From: Chloroflexota bacterium
GTDB lineage: Bacteria > Chloroflexota > Anaerolineae > Anaerolineales > E44-bin32
Assembly: GCA_022561215.1 (NCBI GenBank)
Contig: JADFRQ010000005.1
Span: forward strand, 1-64,000
DNA: 64,000 bases
Direction of reading: 5' to 3'
Shown here: positions 49,551 through 59,737 of the stretch, piece by piece
Position numbering within the stretch: the stretch's first letter is position 1
Layout of the letters: the number at the start of each line of letters is the position of its first letter
Notes under the pieces: model-generated
Databases searched by the model: none
Told to the model about the DNA's origin: nothing
The model's input: the letters and a program-made list of their open reading frames with translations, nothing else
Translations under genes and position numbers: made by a program

Positions 49551-50729
49551 CTAAAACGTGACGTAATTCCCGAGCAGGGATATGGCAATGAAGCTGACAC
49601 CGCCAACCGCTAGGGACGAACTCAAACCGACAATAAAAGGCTTAATGCCCAACTCCTTGAAGGATCGAAAGTTCGTACTCAACCCCACACCCGCCAATGC
49701 AACCACCAGGAAGTCGGCTGCCCAGGATTTTATGATTGAAATCAGCGAGCCCCAAGCAACGTCATCCCAAATTCCAAAGGCGGAAGCGCCCAGATTAATC
49801 CCCGCATCCCCAATCGATCGGAGGATCGCCAGGGTGATAAAACCAAGGATGAAGAGGGGTAAAAACTTTAAAATATTGGACTGCCTTCTCTCGCCGCTTA
49901 TTGAAGTATTTGTTCTGCGCGTGTAGGAGAAGGCCATCAAGGGAATGACCAGCGCCATAAAAACATTGCGCACCAGTTTTGTGACCGTGGCAACATCCAG
50001 CGCCAGCGATTGCCCAAAAACATCGGCATACACACTTGCTGATCCGACAACCTGTGAGGTGTCATGCACGGAGGTGCCCAGAAAGAGCCCCGCGCGTACT
50101 GCGTCACCCGCGAAAATTGCGTTGGCCAAGTAGGGATAAAAAATCGTCGCTACCAGTCCAAAAACGGTGATCACGGCGACGGCATAAGCCGACTCCTTCT
50201 CGTCGGCATCAATCGCTGGCCCCGTCGCCAGGATCGCGGAAACACCGCAGATCGCAGTTCCCACAGCGATGAGGATGCCCAGCCGATCAGGCAAATTCAG
50301 TCGCCTGCTGACAGTCGTCGTGATCAACAAAGCCCCAGCGATACATAACATAACGATGGGCACACCGATGGCCCCAAGTTTGAACACGTCAAAAATTGTC
50401 AGCCGGATCCCCAGCAGGATGATCCCCAGTCTTAGGACTTTCCTCACGGCAAAACGAATTCCCGGGGTGAAAACCTTGGGGATCGTCAGGATTGCACTAA
50501 GGATAAGCCCCATCAAAAGTGCCAACATGACCGCTGATATGGGCGATTTAGCGTAGCCGAGAAGATTGACGCCGAGGAATATACTCAATCCTTTGCTCAG
50601 CCAGGCCAGGGAAACAACGGCGATCAAACCTGGAAGCAGGCTTGGCGCCTCAGCAATACGCATGCCGAGCAAATTGCGCTCCAGGAAACCTAATGCTCCC
50701 GGTGATTTGGCTGAAGTGGGCTGGGACAT
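49551..50729 (-). CDS. YeiH-family putative sulfate exporter
   Basis: LIPGLIAVVSLAWLSKGLS...; RLGIILLGIRLTIFDVFKLG; GTAICGVSAILATGPAI; GTSVHDTSQVVGSASVY. Confidence 0.9.
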   Translation of the reverse strand: MSQPTSAKSPGALGFLERNLLGMRIAEAPSLLPGLIAVVSLAWLSKGLSIFLGVNLLGYAKSPISAVMLALLMGLILSAILTIPKVFTPGIRFAVRKVLRLGIILLGIRLTIFDVFKLGAIGVPIVMLCIAGALLITTTVSRRLNLPDRLGILIAVGTAICGVSAILATGPAIDADEKESAYAVAVITVFGLVATIFYPYLANAIFAGDAVRAGLFLGTSVHDTSQVVGSASVYADVFGQSLALDVATVTKLVRNVFMALVIPLMAFSYTRRTNTSISGERRQSNILKFLPLFILGFITLAILRSIGDAGINLGASAFGIWDDVAWGSLISIIKSWAADFLVVALAGVGLSTNFRSFKELGIKPFIVGLSSSLAVGGVSFIAISLLGNYVTF

Positions 50730-51016
50730 ATACGGCTCCATCTTGCGTGATTTCATTGTTGCTGCGCGTGGAATAGTGCTTGCGCACAAGCCATTTCTAA
50801 CGAAACAGGATTGGCTTGCCCCAGTCTAAGGTCCCTTAATCGACGGCTTTCTCCAGGAGCATGCCTCCTCCAGTGCGGTAACAATAACATGCCCCACTCA
50901 CAGGGTGCGAGATTAAAATTTAATCAGTTTCCAAAATACCCTCAGTTGAAAACTATTTTTCTTTGCTGATCTTGATGCGCCAAATAAGCTCGGCGATTTA
51001 GGTGCGGAAATTTCGC

Positions 51017-51379
51017 TTAGTAGGTAAACATGCGGTCGTGTTCGACGGCAAGACGCACAAGATCTTTAGGACTCGCAAATTCGTACGACTTCCCTTCCAG
51101 GTCCTTCTCACTCAAACCTCTGCTCTTCGAGGACATACCAGAAAGATAGATCTTCACTCCGCTGGAAGCCACTGCATCATAAGGCTCTCGAAGGACCCCC
51201 GTTCCCAGTCCGCGCAGGTGATCGATTGCCCCCTCTCGCATGAGCTGCACACCATCCCCCGCGAGAAACAGGGTGACAGAATGACCCTCTTCAATTGCTG
51301 CCTTGGCAATATGAAAGCCCAGGGCCGCGCGGGTCGGGTGTTCTGGTCCATGGGTGATATGCACCAATATCTTCGCCAT
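51017..51379 (-). CDS. DsrE-like family protein
   Basis: MAKILVHITHGPEHPTRAALGFHIAKAAIEEGHSVTLFLAGDGVQLM. Confidence 0.85.
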   Translation of the reverse strand: MAKILVHITHGPEHPTRAALGFHIAKAAIEEGHSVTLFLAGDGVQLMREGAIDHLRGLGTGVLREPYDAVASSGVKIYLSGMSSKSRGLSEKDLEGKSYEFASPKDLVRLAVEHDRMFTY

Positions 51380-51466
51380 TCTATTTCTCCTTTTAACAAA
51401 ATTTGCTTGCCGGTTGGGAAAGCCTCGCTTACCAAGCGGAATTCTACACGTTATCACACACGATCT

Positions 51467-52543
51467 CTATCGCTTCCAAACACACCAGGGGGAATGGTGG
51501 CTATCGCGCAACCACAGTGAGAGATGCTGCGGCTGGATCGTTTCACGAATTACGTTGAGCAAGCTTTCGGAAATAGCCTCCTGATCGACTCCGTCACGCA
51601 AACTCGCGCCAAAGGCGGCCAAGATTTGCTGCATGTCGTACTTGCTACGGTAGAAACGGCGGTCGAAGAGCAATTGAACGCGCCGTCGCAGCGGTCGAAA
51701 TAAGGCGGCGATGAAAAGCGTAGATGCCGCAATCGCTGCCGAAGATTGTCCGCCCGCCAATCTGCTAAAGGTGCTATGAAGAATTGTGATGCACGTAAGG
51801 TACGTCAGAGCAAAGATCAGCGTGATCAAGCCGTAAACCAGCGTGCGATTGATGATCAGATTGATGTCATAAGGGCGGTAAAGCACAATCGCGATTGCGG
51901 CTGCTGCGAGAAGAATTAACAAAATTAGGCCTAGGCCCAGCTGCCCAATCATCTCCCCCACTGTGCCCATCAACAACAGCGAGATTATCGTGAAATAGAT
52001 AGACCACTTGAGCTGGTGTCGCTGCGTATCGCAGGCTTTTCGATAGCGAGCGATCGGAGCGAAGATCGATATTAGAACGACCGCCAGTCCAACAAAATAG
52101 CCCATGCCTAAAAAATCCTTGATCCAAGGTGGGAGGAGCATACCCGTTGGATTCCACATTGGAAGCTGTACTGCGGGTGAGCGCGCGTACACATAGATCG
52201 GTCCATAATCAAGCATCTGATTCAGCGTACCTAGAACAATTGCTAGCGCGATTATGCCGATTGCCGGACGCCAGCGTGGCGATGGAAGTTGGCCGTTCGG
52301 AAATAGCAAATAGGGCAGTGCGATCAAGGCGGGAAAATAAATTGGTTCGCCCCACGATTGCAACCACCCCATGAAACGCGCGCCTGTAAGTTCCCTCGGG
52401 GCTATGGTTACCAGCCCGTAGACAGAATATTGAATTGCGAAACCCATGACAGTGCTTATCAAAGCCAGTCCGAGCAACAGCCAGCCAATCGAATGCTGGG
52501 GTTTGCTGCGGACGATAAACGCGCCAACCGTGGCATAGCTCAA
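51467..52543 (-). CDS. Hypothetical multi-pass membrane protein
   Basis: Multiple TM helices, then FRPLRRRVQLLFDRRFYRSKYDMQQILAAF. The frame is open upstream of the called TTG start (RRLGIVWLFCIVGTALTALIYYLNQPILRGLEVGPVVGLVFN...), so the true start is probably further upstream. Confidence 0.75.
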   Translation of the reverse strand: MSYATVGAFIVRSKPQHSIGWLLLGLALISTVMGFAIQYSVYGLVTIAPRELTGARFMGWLQSWGEPIYFPALIALPYLLFPNGQLPSPRWRPAIGIIALAIVLGTLNQMLDYGPIYVYARSPAVQLPMWNPTGMLLPPWIKDFLGMGYFVGLAVVLISIFAPIARYRKACDTQRHQLKWSIYFTIISLLLMGTVGEMIGQLGLGLILLILLAAAAIAIVLYRPYDINLIINRTLVYGLITLIFALTYLTCITILHSTFSRLAGGQSSAAIAASTLFIAALFRPLRRRVQLLFDRRFYRSKYDMQQILAAFGASLRDGVDQEAISESLLNVIRETIQPQHLSLWLRDSHHSPWCVWKR

Positions 52544-52963
52544 GTTAAATACGAGGCCAACTACCGGGCCTACTTCCAGGCCCCGTAGTATTGGCTGATT
52601 TAAATAGTAGATGAGCGCGGTTAAAGCGGTGCCGACTATGCAAAAGAGCCAGACGATGCCCAGGCGACGGTTTGCTCCGACGAAAAGCCGGAGCCAAAAT
52701 CCTTGTGATTACGCTATCATGCTAGATTGTTTTGCTCCCGAATCGAAAACCCTTTGGCCGATCCATTTTACCCTTAGAAGCGTCCAAGAAGCGTTACGAG
52801 ATTGGTTGAAACTGCGAGCACGGGATCGGAATCAGGGCGTGGTCCATCCCAGGCTAACTCGATGATTATGACCGATCTTGATGTCTGGATCGAATGCACC
52901 ATCCCCTTTCTGAAGGCACTTTATTATGCAGCCAACCAAACCCAACCTGCTGATGTTAAACTA

Positions 52964-53725
52964 ATGCCCATGAGTCCGCTAATCACGCTACTAATCCTTG
53001 CCTTCATCGGCAGCGTTGCCGGCCTAATCGGCGGCGTAATTCTGCTCTTTAGAAAGAAATGGGCAAAGAGCTTAGCTGCCGACGCGATCCCTCTGGCAGC
53101 CGGCGTTTTATTAGCAGTTTCTCTATTGGATTTACTTCCACAGGCGGTGGATAAAGTTGGTGATCTCGCTTTCACGATTGTACTCGGTGTATTTGTAACG
53201 TTGTACTTGGTCGAGCGTTTTCTCTTTTTCCTGCACCACCACGACGTGGAGGACGGCCACGAAGCCCACCGAAAGGAAACTGTTCCCCTAATAATTTTTG
53301 GCGATACGATTCATAATTTTCTGGACGGCGTCGCCATTGCCGCAGGATTTTTGGTAAGTCCTTCCCTGGGGGCTATTGTGGCTCTCTCAACTTTCTTGCA
53401 CGAAACGCCGCACGAAATCGCCGATTTCGGAATTTTACTTGCCAACGGTTGGAGTCCAAAAAAAGCGTTTGCGGCAAATTTTCTATCCGCCATAGCAACT
53501 TTTCCAGGCGCGCTATTAACCTACTATTTTGCAGCTTTTATTGAGCCTGCGGTAGGAATCCTTTTAGCAGTTGCCGCAGGACTTTTCCTTTATATCGCCG
53601 CAACTGACTTTTTACCAGAAACTGAGCACGCTCCCAAAGAAAAAATGGGGCGCCAGGCCCTTTTCCTAATCATCGGTGTCTTGGCAATCGCAGCTCTTAA
53701 ATTGGTAGCGCCAGAGCTACCCTGA
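52964..53725 (+). CDS. ZIP family metal transporter
   Basis: DTIHNFLDGVAIAAGF, LHETPHEIADFGILL, AATDFLPE; His-rich loop LHHHDVEDGHEAH. Start at MPMSPL preferred over 52802. Confidence 0.88.
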   Translation: MPMSPLITLLILAFIGSVAGLIGGVILLFRKKWAKSLAADAIPLAAGVLLAVSLLDLLPQAVDKVGDLAFTIVLGVFVTLYLVERFLFFLHHHDVEDGHEAHRKETVPLIIFGDTIHNFLDGVAIAAGFLVSPSLGAIVALSTFLHETPHEIADFGILLANGWSPKKAFAANFLSAIATFPGALLTYYFAAFIEPAVGILLAVAAGLFLYIAATDFLPETEHAPKEKMGRQALFLIIGVLAIAALKLVAPELP

Positions 53726-53925
53726 TCCGTGATTATTCGAGCCTTAATCTAAGCCTTAATTAGCAGCTCTATTTTGGAGCCCAAATCTCGCGAAAGTGTC
53801 GAACCAGCTGGCCTTCCACCCTCAATAAGTGGTTGGGCTGTCTTCAAGTGAGAATAGAGCGACCCTTGCTCTCGACCAGTAGTTCACTTTCGTGGGTATT
53901 GTTAACCAGGTTTTAGCTGAGGTAC

Positions 53926-54366
53926 CTAATCCCGCTGCTTAGGCAGGGGCTCGCCCTCTGGAATGAATTCGAGAGCCAACCCATTATTGCACCAGCGCTG
54001 CCCCGTTGGTTGCGGACCATCGCTGAACACATGGCCCTGATGCCCACCGCAGCGTCTGCAATGGTATTCGGTTCTGGGTAATACAAGTTTAAAATCGCGC
54101 TTCTTCTTGATGTTCCCTTGAATGGGTTCGGTGAAGCTCGGCCAGCCCGTGCCGCTTTCAAACTTCGCTTTGGAGGTGAAGAGCGGCAGATGGCACGCGG
54201 CACAGATAAACATCCCCGTTCGCTTCTCGTCATTAAAGTCATTGGAAAATGCGCGCTCGGTGGAATTCTCGAACAGCACCGCGTAGCGGTCAGGCGTGAT
54301 TAGAGAACGCCACTCAGAAGGTGGTTTTGATAATTTGTCATTCGAGCTTGAATCTGATTTGGACAT
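53926..54366 (-). CDS. msrB: Peptide-methionine (R)-S-oxide reductase
   Basis: CAACHLPLF, SGTGWPSF, EYHCRRCGGHQGHVFSDGP, RWCNNGLALEF. Confidence 0.93.
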   Translation of the reverse strand: MSKSDSSSNDKLSKPPSEWRSLITPDRYAVLFENSTERAFSNDFNDEKRTGMFICAACHLPLFTSKAKFESGTGWPSFTEPIQGNIKKKRDFKLVLPRTEYHCRRCGGHQGHVFSDGPQPTGQRWCNNGLALEFIPEGEPLPKQRD

Positions 54367-54746
54367 GGCATCCTCCTAACCAGAGGATAACACGGACACG
54401 CCAACGATTCGTCCGATGACAATCTCGCCTCTCGGCTCCTCGCGAATTATCTCGATCTGTTCGGCGCAAACGCTGAGGTCGCTTGACTTCGTCTTGCATA
54501 CGCGCGGGCGCTGTACCCTACCTTACGCGGCGTCCTTACTTATGGCGTGGGATTACGCTCCAGTTGCGGCAGTAATGATGGCAACTTAGTTTCAGCAAGT
54601 TGCTTGCACTTCTGCAAAGCAATCGAAGATAGCACGCGGTATGAATATAGGGAGGTAGCGCTGCTGCTGTGTACCAGGGAACAGCCTGGTACACATGATC
54701 GAAGTTCGCACGCTATAGGAGGCGGTTGGGCGCAAGAAACGGATGA

Positions 54747-55640
54747 TCAACTCGCGTATGAGCCGGTTCTCAGTTCGTCCAAAAGAGAAGGACCTGAGGG
54801 AATCCAAGATAAAACGCGCTTAGCCTTTTCGATCGACACAACCATCTTGGTCCCAATGATTCGCCCGAGGAAGCCCGCCTTTTCCAGCTCATCGTGCGGA
54901 ATCGAAACGGTCTTGCCTCCAAGGCCAGCGGCATGGCTTATCGCCTCCGCTACAACTTTTGCCTCCAATATCGAACCGTCCGCGGCGTTATAGGCCTCGC
55001 CCGGATCGGACTTCTCCAATGCCAAACGATACAGATCGGCCAAGTCATCGATATAGACCGAGCTTATCAGAGCATCACCCTCTCCGATGTAAACTCCGCC
55101 GCCCATCTGCCGGGACAGATTGAACCAGGCCATGATGGGGTTGCTGGCGCCATAGCCGTAAGCTATCGTCGGGCGTATGACGATCGATCGGACACCGTCC
55201 GCAGTAGCTCCCAATACCTTCTGCTCATTGGGTGCGTGAGTAGGCGCAACGATCGGCATGCTCTCATCTACAGGAGTAGTACCGGTGTCGCCGTAGCCGC
55301 CGGCACCACTCGTGAGAATGAACGTCTTATCGGTACCCTTGAGAGAATCGACCATCGCCGCTACGGCGGCCGTCATCATTTTCAAGAGTTCGTCAAAATT
55401 TACGTCTGGGCCCATTTGAGGAAAGGCTGTGTGAATTACCGCATCCGCCCGCTTGACGCCCTCGACCATGCTCTCCGGGTCGGCCAGCTCTCCGCGGTGA
55501 ACCTCGTATCCCTGTTCCGTGAGTTTTGCCGCCGATTCATTGGAACGTGCCATTCCCAACACGGTGTGTCCTGCACCCGTCAGATTTTTGGCGATCGCCG
55601 CGCCAATATATCCCGTTGCTCCTGTTATGAAAACTTTCAT
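54747..55640 (-). CDS. NAD-dependent epimerase/dehydratase (extended SDR)
   Basis: VFITGATGYIGAAIAKNLTGAGHTVLGMARS; SIVIRPTIAYGYG. Confidence 0.92.
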   Translation of the reverse strand: MKVFITGATGYIGAAIAKNLTGAGHTVLGMARSNESAAKLTEQGYEVHRGELADPESMVEGVKRADAVIHTAFPQMGPDVNFDELLKMMTAAVAAMVDSLKGTDKTFILTSGAGGYGDTGTTPVDESMPIVAPTHAPNEQKVLGATADGVRSIVIRPTIAYGYGASNPIMAWFNLSRQMGGGVYIGEGDALISSVYIDDLADLYRLALEKSDPGEAYNAADGSILEAKVVAEAISHAAGLGGKTVSIPHDELEKAGFLGRIIGTKMVVSIEKAKRVLSWIPSGPSLLDELRTGSYAS

Positions 55641-55912
55641 TTTAAGTCTCTCCTTTCAAAAAAATAATCGCCATGGCGGGAGCCGTGACGCCGATCACGA
55701 AGTCACCAACGAGGGCCACTGTGCGGGATGGTATCGCCCAGATTAGGCACCAAGGTAATCGCGAGGATTTGGTAGTTCATCCACGCGGTATTTACGAGCA
55801 CCGCATTGACACCGCGCGGCCCGCGGATCCATTCATTGACAGTTGTCCTTGGATTACCGCCCTAAATGCAGACAATTCCGAATCCTCTCATCGATTTTTG
55901 AATATAAGGTAA

Positions 55913-56581
55913 TCAATTGGGAAATTCCAGAGGTTGAATGTTCGCAGCGATACCCTCATCCGCATCGGTGAACCCAATTCGTCTATGTGTCATATCGCAG
56001 AAAGGTTTGTTGCGGGACCCTCCGCATCGACATAGTTCTGCTTTTGTGCCATGGTAGCTTGTTTGCCGATCAGTGCTGTAGAGTTCAAAGCTACCTCGTA
56101 ACAGTAGTGGACCGTTGGGGAGGGGCGCTACAGTCAACAACCCCTGTTCAGCAACGGCTTTCCGGTTTGCGCTTAACTTTCCCGCATCTTGGAATTCAAT
56201 CCGGAGGTGAGAGTTATCACAATACGGCTTGTTTGCGGATGCACCGCAGCGGCACAGTGCCAGGCGCGTTTCCTTAGATACGGTCTCGCCGCTTACAGTC
56301 CGGATCTCGACATTTCCACGCACGTACAGAGGACCGTCTTCCACAAGTTTGATGGTGTTTTCTCCTGCAATCGGCTCGGCCTCACCCCCATCATTGCGTT
56401 CGAAATGCAGCGCCCCAGTGGGGCAGCGCCCGACAACCATAGCCACATCATCGGCAGGCGCGTTTCCCGGCTGTGCCCACGGCCTCTTATTGCGATCGAA
56501 CACTGCCGGGAGTCCGCGCACGCACTCGGCGGCGTGGATACATCGCTTCGCGTCGAAGGTCACGTCAATGGCTTCGCTCAT
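55913..56581 (-). CDS. Iron-sulfur protein: Fer4_19-like domain plus two CDGSH-type domains
   Basis: CIHAAECVRGLPAVF...GRCPTGAL; CRCGASANKPYCDNSH and CRCGGSRNKPFCDMTH. Confidence 0.92.
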   Translation of the reverse strand: MSEAIDVTFDAKRCIHAAECVRGLPAVFDRNKRPWAQPGNAPADDVAMVVGRCPTGALHFERNDGGEAEPIAGENTIKLVEDGPLYVRGNVEIRTVSGETVSKETRLALCRCGASANKPYCDNSHLRIEFQDAGKLSANRKAVAEQGLLTVAPLPNGPLLLRGSFELYSTDRQTSYHGTKAELCRCGGSRNKPFCDMTHRRIGFTDADEGIAANIQPLEFPN

Positions 56582-56601
56582 GTAGCGGTGAATTTTGCTG
56601 G

Positions 56602-56901
56602 TCATAGATCTTGGTAATCTCTAGATACCAACGTTCGATACTCCGGATGCTTTTCGATGTAACCGCGCACAAACGGGCACAGTGGAACAACTTCCAGGCG
56701 CTCAGTTTTGGCGTATGCGAGCGCAGCATGCGCAATGGCGCTGCCGATGCCGTTCCCCTCCATGGTTTGCGGGACGCCCGTGTGAATAAATGTCACGTGC
56801 TTGCCTTCTTTCACATAGTTGAGCACGGCAACCTGATCGCCGATGCGCACTTCAAACTGTTGAAGGGCGATGTTGTTAGTGACGGTCCACTCGATGTTCA
56901 C
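56602..56901 (-). CDS. GNAT-like N-acetyltransferase (YjdJ type)
   Basis: KHVTFIHTGVPQTMEGNGIGSAIAHAALAYAKTERLEVVPLCPFVRGYIEKHPEY; GTG start at 56901 overlaps the MFS stop (GTGA). Confidence 0.88.
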   Translation of the reverse strand: MNIEWTVTNNIALQQFEVRIGDQVAVLNYVKEGKHVTFIHTGVPQTMEGNGIGSAIAHAALAYAKTERLEVVPLCPFVRGYIEKHPEYRTLVSRDYQDL

Positions 56902-58118
56902 GATGTTTCTTCCTGCAGATCTCCCTCTTTGACCTGAGCTGTCGGCCCGGCCGGTCGGAGGATCATCCACGCAAGGAACACCACGCCAAGCAGCAATGAA
57001 ATCCCGCCGGCCACGGCAAAAGCAGCGGAGAAGCCTGCCTCTGAAGCAATGGGTTGGATCGCGATAGGTGAGAGGAACTGCCCAAGGAATACCGCCGTTA
57101 TTAAGCCGCCCACAGCTCGACCGCGCGCGGCTGCGGGAATGACGGTGAGCAGCCACAGGTTAAAGTTCGGTAACGAGAGGCCGACACCGATACCCGACAC
57201 CACCAATCCCAGAATGATACCGGCAAACTCGGACGATAGTCCAATGATCAATGAGCCCAGGCCGATCGCTAGAAAGACCACTACGTTGATGCCCTGGAAC
57301 GATAGGCGCTGCTTGAGGCGCTGATATTGCAGCGAAAAGACACCGCCGACAAGCACCGATACCGCCAGAGCCAGTCCTATCTGGCTGTTGCTGATTTCGC
57401 CCAGGTCGGTAAGCAGGAAAGGCAATAACACAGGCCCTATAAAGAACAACATCGTGAGGGCAAAAGCCAACACATAAATAGGCGCAACGCTCCGATAGGG
57501 CACTGCGGCTGTGTCATCCTGAGATTGCTGCTCGCCTGCTGTTTTCTGAGCCTGAGGTTCGTCAATGGCAAAGAGGACGCCGAGCAATATGCCAAACGCG
57601 TAAAGATAAAGCAGGAACGGAAGCCTCCAATCAATATCTGCTAGTATTCCACCGACAAGCAGAAATACCGCGCCGCCAAATGCCATGAAGGCGGCCTGAT
57701 ATCCCAAGAACTTACTGAGTTTGCGGCCGGAGAAATAGTCTGCGATAAGCGTAGTAAAGCCGCTCGTCGTGCCGGCGACTGCAAGACCCAAAAGCGCCCG
57801 GCTGGCCAAAATGCCGTACAGCGAGCCAATCACGTAGCCTGACGCTCCAGCTAAGCCGTACAGGATCACGGCCACGACCAGCACGGGTTTTCGTCCCCAT
57901 CGATCGAGCAGAAAACCCGAGAAGGGCGCGCCAATGGCCGAGAACAGGGCGGGAACCGTCAACAGCATCCTGACCAGAAAGTCGGCGTTCGGAATGTCCT
58001 GGAAGGCTCGGCTCATCGCCGGCAGTGCCGGGGCGATGGTCGCGCCGGCCAGCACCGTCATGGCACTGCCCAGCAAGAGTGTTGCATTCCGATATTGGAT
58101 CTTATTCCCGTTTGGCAT
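56898..58118 (-). CDS. MFS transporter
   Basis: 12 TM-like segments; FSGFLLDRWGRKPVLVVAVILYGLAGASGYVIGS. Confidence 0.9.
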   Translation of the reverse strand: MPNGNKIQYRNATLLLGSAMTVLAGATIAPALPAMSRAFQDIPNADFLVRMLLTVPALFSAIGAPFSGFLLDRWGRKPVLVVAVILYGLAGASGYVIGSLYGILASRALLGLAVAGTTSGFTTLIADYFSGRKLSKFLGYQAAFMAFGGAVFLLVGGILADIDWRLPFLLYLYAFGILLGVLFAIDEPQAQKTAGEQQSQDDTAAVPYRSVAPIYVLAFALTMLFFIGPVLLPFLLTDLGEISNSQIGLALAVSVLVGGVFSLQYQRLKQRLSFQGINVVVFLAIGLGSLIIGLSSEFAGIILGLVVSGIGVGLSLPNFNLWLLTVIPAAARGRAVGGLITAVFLGQFLSPIAIQPIASEAGFSAAFAVAGGISLLLGVVFLAWMILRPAGPTAQVKEGDLQEETS

Positions 58119-58137
58119 ATCGAATCTCCCAACAAAC

Positions 58138-58170
58138 TATATAGCTATATAACTAAGCCGGCTAAGTAAA
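58138..58170. promoter_or_regulatory. Candidate MarR operator region upstream of MFS gene
   Basis: Perfect palindrome TATATAGCTATATA (58138-58151), then TAAGCCGGCTAAGTAAA (58154-58170), similar to 58648-58664. Confidence 0.5.
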
Positions 58171-58188
58171 TGATTCAAAAAAAAAGAT

Positions 58189-58626
58189 TTAATCTCCAGA
58201 TTTAAGATTTTGATACACCTGTAGAAGAAGGCGGCGGAGCAAGATCCGCTCGTCCGCGGTCAGGTTGGCCATGCTGATAGTCTCGAGCTCTTCCCACACA
58301 TCGAGAACTGGCTCGCGCAATTCACGGCCTTTCAGCGTGAGGAATATTCGTGATACACGTCCATCTTCGCTATCTTGGCGGCGCTTGACCAATTCCTCCG
58401 CCTCCAATCGACCAACCATCCGGCTGGCCGTAGCTGGTTGCACATGAACTAGCTCTGCCATCTCCGACAGGCTAAGCCCGTCTCTCTGCCACAGCTGTAG
58501 CAAAAACATCTCCTGGCCAACATACAGGTCGATGGCCGCAAGCAGTTCGCCAGCTTTGTTGCGATGTGTCTTGCACACATGCGCCAACAAGTATCCCGTG
58601 CTTTCAGTAATTGCTTCTTGTTTCAT
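58189..58626 (-). CDS. MarR family transcriptional regulator
   Basis: LSLSEMAELVHVQPATASRMVGRLEAEELVKRRQDSEDGRVSRIFLTLKGREL. Confidence 0.93.
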   Translation of the reverse strand: MKQEAITESTGYLLAHVCKTHRNKAGELLAAIDLYVGQEMFLLQLWQRDGLSLSEMAELVHVQPATASRMVGRLEAEELVKRRQDSEDGRVSRIFLTLKGRELREPVLDVWEELETISMANLTADERILLRRLLLQVYQNLKSGD

Positions 58627-58647
58627 CGTAGATGACCTAATTTTTGT

Positions 58648-58664
58648 TTAGCTGGCTAAGTAAG
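58648..58664. promoter_or_regulatory. Candidate MarR autoregulatory operator
   Basis: TTAGCTGGCTAAGTAAG with inverted TTAGC/GCTAA half sites, just upstream of the MarR start; matches the site upstream of MFS. Confidence 0.5.
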
Positions 58665-59074
58665 TATACCGCAGTTTACACGGCACAAGAAAGATCATCC
58701 AGGATGGCCTTTGCCTAGGGTTGGGATAGGTTATTGGAGGCTATTGCCCGCGCGATCTGGCTCGCATCTGCTTGGGATATTGGTCTAATTCCCGGATAAC
58801 AGCTTATTTCGATAAGCATATTTTAATATTCCCAGCCTGACCCAACATGCCGGTCATATAGCAGGGTCCTTTGCGCTTTGAAAAGAATCGTTGGAGGGCG
58901 GCCGACTTATAGCTGCAGGCAAACATAATGATACGCCGACGATGAGGTGCAGTTACGCCAGGTTCTGCATCCGCAGTGCTCTTGGAGTTCAGAAAGCCCG
59001 ATTGACCAAGTTTTCTGTGACGCGCGCTTTGTGGGGACGTTGTGCATCATAGTGCGACAACTACCCCCGTGTAC

Positions 59075-59737
59075 TCATGGCACATTTTGGCTCGACCCCA
59101 AATCAGAAACGGTCAGGTTTTGCCCTGTGACAAAATTGTACGAGTCAACTACCAATTGCAGCACTGTTTCCAGCTCTTCAAGGGTCTGAGGTGTATAGAT
59201 CATCACAAGCCCTGGAATTCCTAGCTGCACAGCGATAGGCTGCGATTCGACCCATCCGGCTTCATTCGCTTCGAGTGCTCGATCGAGTGGAAGGGAGGCA
59301 TGCAGGCTTCCATCAGGGTGGATATGAGCAAACTCGCGCCCAGAGACGATTTGATCGGGTCGAGTAATCTGCACTTCCTCGCCTATCCAAATGCCACGCG
59401 CTCCCGGAAGCGAAAAGGCAGAGGGTCGGTTTTCTACGCCCGGCAGCGAGAAGGCACGCCGAAAAAGTTCTGCGTTGACCTCTGGCACTGCATCCACATC
59501 GATTTGCTGGTGGGGCACTGATCCCGTCGTGGCTGGGCGCGGGCTTTGTCGTTTGGGGAGTTGAGGGTATTTCACGTAGAGCTCCTTATCGGGAATACAT
59601 GCACTGATGCCAATTCCGGAAATGATGGCAGCTATGAAAATCCCGGAGTGCATCCTTTTCACAGATAGGCGTCTGGACAATTGGGCGGTACCCTTACTTT
59701 CAATTTTCGTCGGGCTCCATCTTCGGCGATCCGACAC
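59075..59737 (-). CDS. Luciferase-domain (DUF5519-like) lipoprotein
   Basis: GIGISACIPD lipobox; GREFAHIHPDGSLHASLPLDRALEANEAGWVESQPIAVQLGIPGLVMIYTPQTLEELETVLQLVVDSYNFVTG. Confidence 0.7.
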   Translation of the reverse strand: MSDRRRWSPTKIESKGTAQLSRRLSVKRMHSGIFIAAIISGIGISACIPDKELYVKYPQLPKRQSPRPATTGSVPHQQIDVDAVPEVNAELFRRAFSLPGVENRPSAFSLPGARGIWIGEEVQITRPDQIVSGREFAHIHPDGSLHASLPLDRALEANEAGWVESQPIAVQLGIPGLVMIYTPQTLEELETVLQLVVDSYNFVTGQNLTVSDLGSSQNVP

